A stretch of 64,000 nt of DNA. Origin: Helianthus annuus. Lineage: Eukaryota; Streptophyta; Magnoliopsida; Asterales; Asteraceae. The notes under the pieces were generated by a model, which worked only from the letters and a program-made list of their open reading frames with translations, did no database searches and was not told the DNA's origin. A program made the position numbers and the translations under genes. Positions 57,341 through 64,000 of the stretch are shown piece after piece. Location: the NCBI RefSeq assembly GCF_002127325.2, contig NC_035436.2, positions 118,596,771 through 118,660,770 of the forward strand, given 5' to 3'. Positions within the stretch are counted from its first letter, which is position 1. The number at the start of each line of letters is the position of its first letter.

Positions 57341-58274
57341 AATTATGATACATATAATGCATTTCGAATTTATTAAGTTTTTTTTTGGTAATTAATATGA
57401 TATTAATACACCATAATGAAATTTTAACAAAAAAAGACTATTCATTTTTTCAACATCATAAGATTTTTTTTAACGGCCAATAAATCAATCCCGAGCACTC
57501 TCGGGGCACCCACTGTACAAACGGAGTACTCCGAGGGTAACCCGAGTCGTCCACCACCAATTACGGGGAAAACCCGGTAACCCACCCGCCCGTAGGCACG
57601 ACGTTAAAATTACCGGTAAATACATTTTTTCTTAAATATCGTGGTTTAGTGTTAAAAGAAAAAGCTAAGAAACCAAATTAAATTTCTTATGATGTTGCCA
57701 ATGTCCTCTAGCTCAAATGGTAGGAGGACTTGAGTTATTCTTTGAAGACTCAGGTTCAATTCTCATTTGGTGCAAAAAAGGAGTGAGGCACTGGTGAGCA
57801 GTGATAGGAGACCTAGGGAAACTTGGGTTCGATCCTTGAGCCAAACGGGTTTTACCGGTAATTTTACTGTCGTGCCTACGGACGGGTGGGTTACTGGGTT
57901 TTCCCCGGAATTGGTGGTGGATGACTCGGGTTACCCTCGGAATAGAGGTCATTGGTAACATCATAAGAAATTTAATTTGGTTTTTTAGCCTTTTCTTTTC
58001 ACACTAAACCACGATATTTAAGAAAAAATGTATTTACCGGTAATTTTACCGTCGTGCTTACGGGCGGGTGGGTTACCGGGTTTTCCCCGTAATTGGTGGT
58101 GGACGACTCGGGTTCGATCCTTGAGCCAAACGGGTTTTCCCCGGTAATCTTATGATGCTGAAAAAATGAATAGTTTTTTTTTTTTGTTAAAATTCCATTA
58201 TGGTATATTAATATCATATTAATTACCAAAAAAAAAACTTAACAAATTCGAAATGCATTATATGTATCATAATT
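57341..58274. mobile_element. Compound palindrome containing SINE pieces
   Basis: Outer arms of about 130 bp (57341-57470 and 58142-58274). Inside is a second inverted pair (about 57540-57690 and 57957-58110) carrying the SINE 3' half (CCACCACCAATTACGGGGAA...). A tRNA-like SINE head (TAGCTCAAATGGTAG, GGTTCAATTCT) starts at 57697. At least three partial SINE copies in both orientations are present. It is likely a foldback element with SINE insertions; the order of events is not resolved. Confidence 0.6.
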
Positions 58275-58549
58275 GAGCTGTTGCTTAGGATGATGATAGT
58301 GACACGCTAGGGTTGACTTGGGCCTTAGTGACATAAAATGAAGATAGACTTAGTTTAATTATGAACTCTTGTTTCTTTTATTTTAAGACAACATAACTCT
58401 TTGATTCTTGTTTTGAGACAATGAAATTCCACCTTTGGTTATGAATAAAATATTATTTTAATTACCTTGTTTGTGGAACAATAATTCTGTTACAACACTC
58501 CCCGACGTTTCCGCCACGATTTGATGTTTTACGTGGTCGGGGTGTGACA
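58275..58549 (+). repeat. Tekay-type 5' LTR, 3' end only
   Basis: Ends GGTCGGGGTGTGACA, adjoining the primer site. The start expected from the 3' LTR (TGTGACATTTGTGC at 63742) is absent, so the LTR is cut at the palindrome. Resembles 18775-19002. Confidence 0.75.
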
Positions 58550-58556
58550 TAAGAGT

Positions 58557-58568
58557 TGGTATCAGAGC
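58557..58568 (+). promoter_or_regulatory. Tekay primer binding site, initiator tRNA-Met
   Basis: TGGTATCAGAGC seven bases after the LTR end. Confidence 0.9.
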
Positions 58569-59216
58569 CAATGGTTATAGGGAATTAGGTTATTAGTAAT
58601 GCTTTGACCTAGACTATAACCTTTCTAGGACCCCAACACAAGTTGTCTTGTGTTTAGATCTTAAAACATGCACTTCACCTATCCTTAGGTGATCACCAAA
58701 ACGAGAACCCAAATTTCTTTAAAACGATTTTTGAAAAACAATCTTCTGTTTTTAAATGATTTATTATATGGTTTTGAACCGTTTTTGATTTTTTCAAATT
58801 GATTTTGAAATTTTATCATTTGTTTTTGAATGATTCTTTTGGCCTTGTGCCTTCCAAGTTTTCAAAATCTCGTCAAAGTTTTGGGTTCTAAATAGTGTGA
58901 ACACGTGCAAACTGGAAGGGTGAATGCCTGTACCCTGGGTTTTCTGTCTAAGGCTAGAGTGTTCGTACAAATCCACATAATCGGACCAGTCACTTTTACC
59001 TGGGAACTCCTGGGGTGAGTGTTCACTTATAGGCGAGCATGTCTTCGCTAAGCATTATTTTTCGACCCATTTACTTTGATTAGTCACTGTGTGTCGTTTG
59101 TTTGCTTTGTGATACAGACGAATGACCACCATCTTTGCCTTTGTTGATTTTGTTTCCTCTCATTCTTTTCATCTAATCATCTCACTCGTTTCCTCTCATG
59201 TTTTCCTCTTTTTAGC
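58569..59216 (+). other. Tekay leader
   Basis: 650 bp of non-coding sequence between the primer site and the gag start. No small gene is evident. Confidence 0.7.
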
Positions 59217-60314
59217 ATGCCTCCTCGTCGTGAAAACCCGTTAACCAATGCCGAAATGGCAGATATTCTGGCACAGCACATGGCTACCGCACTCCCAAAC
59301 ATTATCGCTCAGGTGAACCAAGCCAATAACAATCAAAATGCTCCTTGTAACTTCAAGAGTTTCAATTCGGCTAAACCACTCAAGTTCAGTGGTACCGAAG
59401 GGGAAACTGAGCTCCTTCAATGGTTCGAGAGCATTGAGAGTACATTCCGCCACGTTCTGTGTCCTGAGAATCGAAAGGTCGAGTTTGCTTCAAGCGTGTT
59501 TCAGAAAAGGGCGCTTACATGGTGGAACGGGCTTATGAGAGACCGTGGTGCTGAAGTTGCTTTGGCACAAACATGGGCTGAACTTAGAACTCTTATGATG
59601 GGGGAGTTTTGTCCTCGTCATGAGCTGCGAGCGTTGGAGAGGGAGTTTGATGATTTGAAACAGGAAAGTGGTGAGCACAGGGCGTATACTGATAGGTATG
59701 AGGAATTAAGCTTGCTATGCCCAACAATGGTTTCCCCACTCGATAAGGCTATCGAGAGGTACATCGATGGTCTACTTGACTCCGTACAAGACATCGTTAC
59801 TGGTAGTAATCCTACCACCGTCCGTCAGGCAAACGAGTTATCTGCGACGTTGACTGAGTCGCAGATTCGAAAAGGTAAGTTGCACAGAAAGGGCGACAAG
59901 AAGGGTAAGAAGCAGGAGTCTGACAAGAAGGATAGCAAGAAAGGTAAAAACAAGAAGGGAAATGATGCGGGTTCTTCAAAGGGTTCTAGGAAGCGAAAGG
60001 CTTCCCAAAACTATGTCGTTACTGCACAGGCTCAAGCTGTGCAAAATCAGCCTGCGCAACAACCTGCCAAGAGGCCTTATCTTGGCAATGCACCTTTGTG
60101 CAACAGGTGTAACGGTCATCATCAGCCACACCTCTAATGTCGTCAATGCACCAACTGTGGCAGACCTGGTCATCTTGCTGCCACCTGCCGTATACCGGTC
60201 AACCAGAATCGGGCAGCTCAGAACCCGGCTCAACAAGTTGCTCAGCCTCTTGCTTAGCAACAAGGTCAAGCAGCACGACCTCACTTCCCACCAGGTTCTT
60301 GTTACAACTGTGGG
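59217..60314 (+). pseudogene. Tekay-type chromovirus gag
   Basis: Starts MPPRRENPLTNAEMADILA, the usual opening of this lineage. The retrotransposon gag core spans residues about 60-185 (LLQWFESIESTFRHV, VFQKRALTWWNGL, WAELRTLMMGEFCPRHELR, YIDGLLDSVQDIV), then a lysine-rich linker (KKGKKQESDKKDSKKGKNKK). The zinc-finger region (CNRCNGHH...CRQCTNCGRPGHLAATC) is interrupted by TAA at 60135-60137. A TAG follows at 60256-60258 before CYNCGDLTHYRNQC. Both lesions are in frame and consistent with C-to-T changes in glutamine codons. Confidence 0.88.
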
Positions 60315-60317
60315 GAT

Positions 60318-60731
60318 TTGACCCACTACCGTAACCAGTGTCCAAGATTGGTGAATGCAAATCCAGTTCAGGCTCAGGCTCGTGGACGAGCTTTCAACAT
60401 GAATTCACAAGAGGCGCAAGCGGACAATGATGTGGTGAACGGTACGTTCTTTGTTAATAATCAACCTGCGTCTGTTCTTTTTGATTCAGGGACCGATAAG
60501 AGTTTTGTGTCGTTGTCTTTTGAGCCCTTGCTTCGCGTGTCTAGAACGAAACTAGGTAAGCCTTTGGCAGCCGAAGTTGCGAATGGTGAACCCGTTGTTC
60601 TTGATTCTGTTCTTCGCAACTGCCAGTTGAACCTTAGCGACCATCTCTTTCCCATTGACCTCATGCCTATGCAACTTGGAAGCTTCGACATTATTGTGGG
60701 TATGGATTGGTTAGCCAAGCATCGCGCATAG
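60318..60731 (+). pseudogene. Tekay-type protease
   Basis: Continues in the gag frame. Aspartic protease core VLFDSGTDKSFVS at about residues 53-65, where the family usually has DSGAD. The downstream part FDIIVGMDWLAKH is a hallmark of this lineage's protease end. A TAG at 60729-60731 cuts the frame before the RT part, which continues in frame. Confidence 0.85.
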
Positions 60732-61584
60732 GTAGTTTGTTTTGAGAAGATCGTTCGTGTGCCGCTTTCGTCAGACGAGGTACTACAGGTTCGTGGTGAG
60801 AAACCTGCTAGTAGCCTAAAGCTTATGTCTTGTTTTCAAGCTCGGAAGTATCTGCGAAAAAACTATGTGGCCTTCTTGGCACATGTTACAGCAGATAAGG
60901 GCCAAGGTAAGTCTATTCAAGATATCCCAGTTGTTCGGGATTATCCGGAGCTGTTTCCTGAAGAGTTACCTTGTCTACCTCCAACACGCCAAGTCGAGTT
61001 CCGTATTGATCTTGTACCTGGTGCAAATCCCATTGCCAGAGCTCCATATCGTCTTGCACCGTCCGAGATGCAAGAGCTATCTAAGCAGCTTCAGGATCTT
61101 TCTGACAAAGGTTTCATTCGTCCTAGCTTTTCACCTTGGGGTGCTCCCGTTCTTTTTGTCAAGAAGAAGGATGGATCCTTCAGAATGTGCATCGATTATC
61201 GTGAGCTGAATAAGCTTACCATCAAGAATCGATATCCCCTACCTCGCATTGATGATCTCTTTGACCAGTTACAGGGTGCTACTTGCTTTTCGAAGATCGA
61301 CCTTCGTTCTGAGTATCATCAGCTTCTGTGCATGAGGAGGATATTCCCAAGAAAGATATGGGCATTATGAGTTCATAGTCATGCCATTCGGTTTGACCAA
61401 TGCTCCTGCTGTTTTCATGGACTTGATGAATAGGGTCTGCAAGCCTTATTTAGATAAGTTCATCATCGTTTTTATTGATGACATCTTGATTTATTCTAAG
61501 ACGCAAGCTGATCACGAGCAACATCTTCGTCTTACTCTGGAACTCCTAAAGAAAGAACAACTTTTTGCCAAATTCACCAAGTAA
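60732..61584 (+). pseudogene. Tekay-type reverse transcriptase (broken)
   Basis: RT in pieces: [38 protein letters not shown] and [18 protein letters not shown] run to about 61330. A short deletion near 61335-61355 then shifts the frame (SEYHQL). The polymerase core [10 protein letters not shown] resumes in another frame at 61381-61584. A second small deletion near 61580 removes the residues normally between the thumb start and [14 protein letters not shown]. Reverse transcription from this copy is not possible. Confidence 0.87.
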
Positions 61585-63259
61585 GGAAGTTCAATTTTTA
61601 GGGCATATTGTCAACGAACAAGGTATTCATGTAGATCCCTCCAAGATTAGTGCGATTAAGGATTGGGACACGCCTACTACTCCTACTGAGGTTCGTTCTT
61701 TTCTTGGGCCTGCGGGTTATTACCGCCGCTTCATTGAGAACTTCTCGAAGATTGCAGTTCCTCTAACTGCTCTAACTCAGAAGAACAAACCCTTTGAATG
61801 GGGTTCTAAGCAAGAAGAAGCGTTTCAGACCTTGAAGCAGAAGCTTTGTGATGCACCTATTCTGACTTTGCCCGAGGTTAATGATGATTTTGTCATTTAT
61901 TGTGATGCATCAAAATTGGGTCTTGGTTGTGTTCTAATGCAAAGGAACAAAGTCATAGCCTACGCATCAAGGCAATTGAAGGTGCATGAGAGAAACTACA
62001 CCACTCATGATCTTAAGTTGGGTGTAGTTGTCTTCGCTATAAAAATCTGGAGACATTATTTGTATGGCACAAAATGTGTGGTTTTCACGGACCACAAGAG
62101 TCTTCAGCATATCTTCAATCAGAAAGAACTCAACATGAGGCAGAGACGTTGGGTCGAACTCCTAAACGACTATGATTGCGAAATTCGCTACCACCCAGGT
62201 AAAGCGAATGTTGTGGCTGACGCATTGAGTCATAAGGAACGTACTAAGCTTCATTGTGTTCGTGTTCAATCTGATATGCAAGCTCGATCCGATATTCAAG
62301 CACGCATTTCTCAGGCTCAACATGCTTGTGTTTCACAAGGTTTGATGGGTAAGGAATTACCCTATCACATTAAGCCTGATCTTGTGCTGAAAGAAGATGG
62401 ATCGTATTATTTCATGGACCGTTTGTGGGTCCCGAGCCAAGATGATCTTTGCACTTTGCTTATGGATGAGGCCCATAAGTCTCGTTATTCTATTCATCCT
62501 GGCTCAGACAAGATGTATAAGGATCTTCGTGCTCGGTATTGGTGGCCTGGTATGAAGAAAGACATTGCCTTGTACGTTTCAAAGTGCCTTACTTGTCTCA
62601 AGGTTAAGGCTGAACACCAACATCCTTCTGGTCTTTTGGAGCAACCAGAGATTCCAGTTTGGAAATGGGAAAACATTGCTATGGATCGCATTACTAAACT
62701 TCCGCGCACTAAGAAAGGTCATGATGCCATCTGGGTAGTCATTGATCGTCTTACTAAGTCAGCGCATTTCTTGCCAATCCGTGATGATTTTTCTGCTGAA
62801 AGGGTGGCTAAAATCTATGTGGATGAAATTGTATCTCGACATGGTGTTCCTATGAACATTATTTCTGATAGAGATGCTCGCTTCTCGTCTCGTTTTTGGA
62901 GAACAATGCAATCTGCTATGGGGACCCAACTTAATCTGAGCACAACTTATCATTCACAAATAGATGGCCAAACTGAAAGAACAATCCAGACTTTGGAGGA
63001 TATGCTTAGAGCTTGTGTGATCGACTTTGGTGGTAGTTGGGATTCACATCTTCCATTGATTGAATTCTCCTACAACAATAGTTATCACTCCAGCATCAAC
63101 ATGGCTCCTTTCGAGGCTCTCTATGGTCGAAAATGTCGTTCACCAGTCTGCTGGAATGAAATAGGTGAGGCTCAGCTTACTGGACCTGACCTCATTCTAG
63201 AGACAACTGATAAGGTTAAGAAAGTTCGTGATAACCTACAGACAGCTCGAAGCCGTTAA
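61565..63259 (+). pseudogene. Tekay-type RNase H and integrase
   Basis: Counted from 61565: RNase H has [11 protein letters not shown] (D114), [11 protein letters not shown] (D176) and VVADALS (D219). The usual second acidic residue in HDLELA is lysine here (HDLKLG, K151), a likely inactivating change. The integrase zinc finger is H304/H311/C341/C344, and its catalytic triad is D374 (AMDRITKLP), D435 (IISDRDARF) and E471 (GQTERTIQ), with 35 residues between the last two. TAA at 63257-63259 stops it. The same frame continues with KSYADRRRKPLEFQVGDRVLLKVSPWKG. Confidence 0.9.
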
Positions 63260-63703
63260 AAGAGTTACGCGGACCGACGACGCAAGCCCTTGGAATTTCA
63301 AGTCGGTGATCGTGTATTACTTAAGGTCTCACCTTGGAAAGGTGTGATCAGATTTGGAAAGAAAGGAAAACTTGCACCTAGATATGTTGGACCATTCAAG
63401 CTTGGTATGAATTACCTCCTGAACTTGGTAATGTTCATCCAACCTTCCACGTATCCAATCTCAAGAAGTTTTTAGCTGATGAGAACCTCCACATACCACT
63501 TGACGAAATTCGTGTTGATAAAACACTACATTTTGTTGAGAAACCTGTGGAAATCATGGATCGTGAAGTCTAATGGCTTAAATGCAAGCGCATTCCGTTG
63601 GTTAAAGTTCGCTGGGAATCTAAACGTGGACCTGAGTTACTTGGGAACGCGAAGATCAAATGAAGGTGAAGTATCCGCATCTATTCTCACGAGTTTCCTC
63701 TAA
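63260..63703 (+). pseudogene. Tekay-type integrase C-terminus and chromodomain-like tail
   Basis: In-frame continuation after the stop: the GPY/F-type module (GKLAPRYVGPFK), then a frame break by a small deletion at about 63400. Downstream pieces in several frames (ADENLHIPLDEIRVDKTLHFVE, PLVKVRWESKRGPE) match the lineage's chromodomain-bearing C-terminus, which in intact elements directs integration to particular chromatin. Too degraded to act. Confidence 0.75.
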
Positions 63704-63728
63704 ACAAATTTCGGGACGAAATTTCCAC

Positions 63729-63741
63729 AAGTAGGGGAGAC
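63729..63741 (+). promoter_or_regulatory. Tekay polypurine tract
   Basis: AAGTAGGGGAGAC directly before the 3' LTR. Confidence 0.75.
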
Positions 63742-64000
63742 TGTGACATTTGTGCTTGTAATCATTGTGAACAATTCAGTTATCAATGAAATAAAGTTAT
63801 TTGATCCCAATGTTTGTTTGTTTATGTTTGATGTTTTTCATGTTTTGGTTTTTATTCAATTTCAAACTCTATATCGCTTTCTAGAGAATTATACGCAAAC
63901 TGGTGCGTGAACATAATCAGTTAAACGCGACAAATACTCCGGAACATCAATTTATGCTTAACATATCTTAAATAACCTTTACATAACATAGAAATAAGTT
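63742..64000 (+). repeat. Tekay-type 3' LTR, beginning
   Basis: Starts TGTGACATTTGTGCTTG right after the polypurine tract and continues past the window end. Confidence 0.8.

Noticed and set aside
57697..57768. tRNA-like sequence with A and B box words
   Set aside because: No cloverleaf could be drawn by eye with proper acceptor and anticodon stems, and the downstream sequence matches a SINE body, so it is a SINE head rather than a tRNA gene.

Overview
The window looks like repeat-dense nuclear DNA of a flowering plant. By inference it is probably from the daisy family (Asteraceae), because the LTR-retrotransposon lineages (Athila, Tekay-type chromovirus, and gag-only elements with UBN2-type gag) have the style seen there. 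It is AT-rich. Nearly everything is transposable-element sequence, much of it nested. One ordinary host gene is visible, at 50961-55835 on the minus strand. No bacterial, organellar, rRNA or functional tRNA gene was seen.

Layout. 1-7152: Athila-type Ty3/gypsy element on the minus strand, with gag, protease, RT-RNase H and integrase all frame-broken and a tRNA-Asp primer site at 7125-7142. Its 5' LTR begins near 7148 and is split by element A (7399-15562, target duplication GAATG). The LTR resumes at 15568. 17190-19002: partial chromovirus LTR with a 55-bp tandem array. 19198-25388: element B, with an extra third LTR directly abutting it. 25389-25763: promoter-like retroelement remnant. 25764-36291: a 3.4-kb gypsy LTR on the plus strand, split by element C (27409-34504, target duplication AATCA). 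36292-42539: non-coding gypsy internal sequence and LTR remnants. 42540-45952: 3.4-kb solo LTR with target duplication GTTTT. 45958-47245: foldback element carrying a mismatch-repair (PMS1/MutL-like) gene fragment. 47275-50200: small elements, namely a MITE, a 61-bp minisatellite, a Helitron 3' end, and a MULE-type MITE. 50961-55835: four-exon host gene joining a trihelix/SANT-like domain to a divergent kinase-like domain. 56271-58274: SINE with 15-bp target duplication, a MITE, and a compound SINE-containing palindrome. 58275-64000: Tekay-type chromovirus on the plus strand, running off the end of the window, with many stops and deletions.

Most notable system: elements A, B and C. Each has roughly 420-510-bp LTRs, an initiator-tRNA-Met primer site, a polypurine tract and one long gag-like gene with zinc knuckles. 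None has protease, integrase or reverse transcriptase. They share a roughly 1.9-kb non-coding 3' region with a conserved 14-16-bp hairpin, a conserved box just after the gag stop, and a short word reiterated in the leader and LTR. That word is AGCGGACC/AGCGAACC in A and B but ARCGGAATT in C. They look like mobile RNAs that supply their own capsid protein and borrow enzymes from an unseen partner (inference). Hand comparison of LTR pairs suggests A and B are young and C is older.
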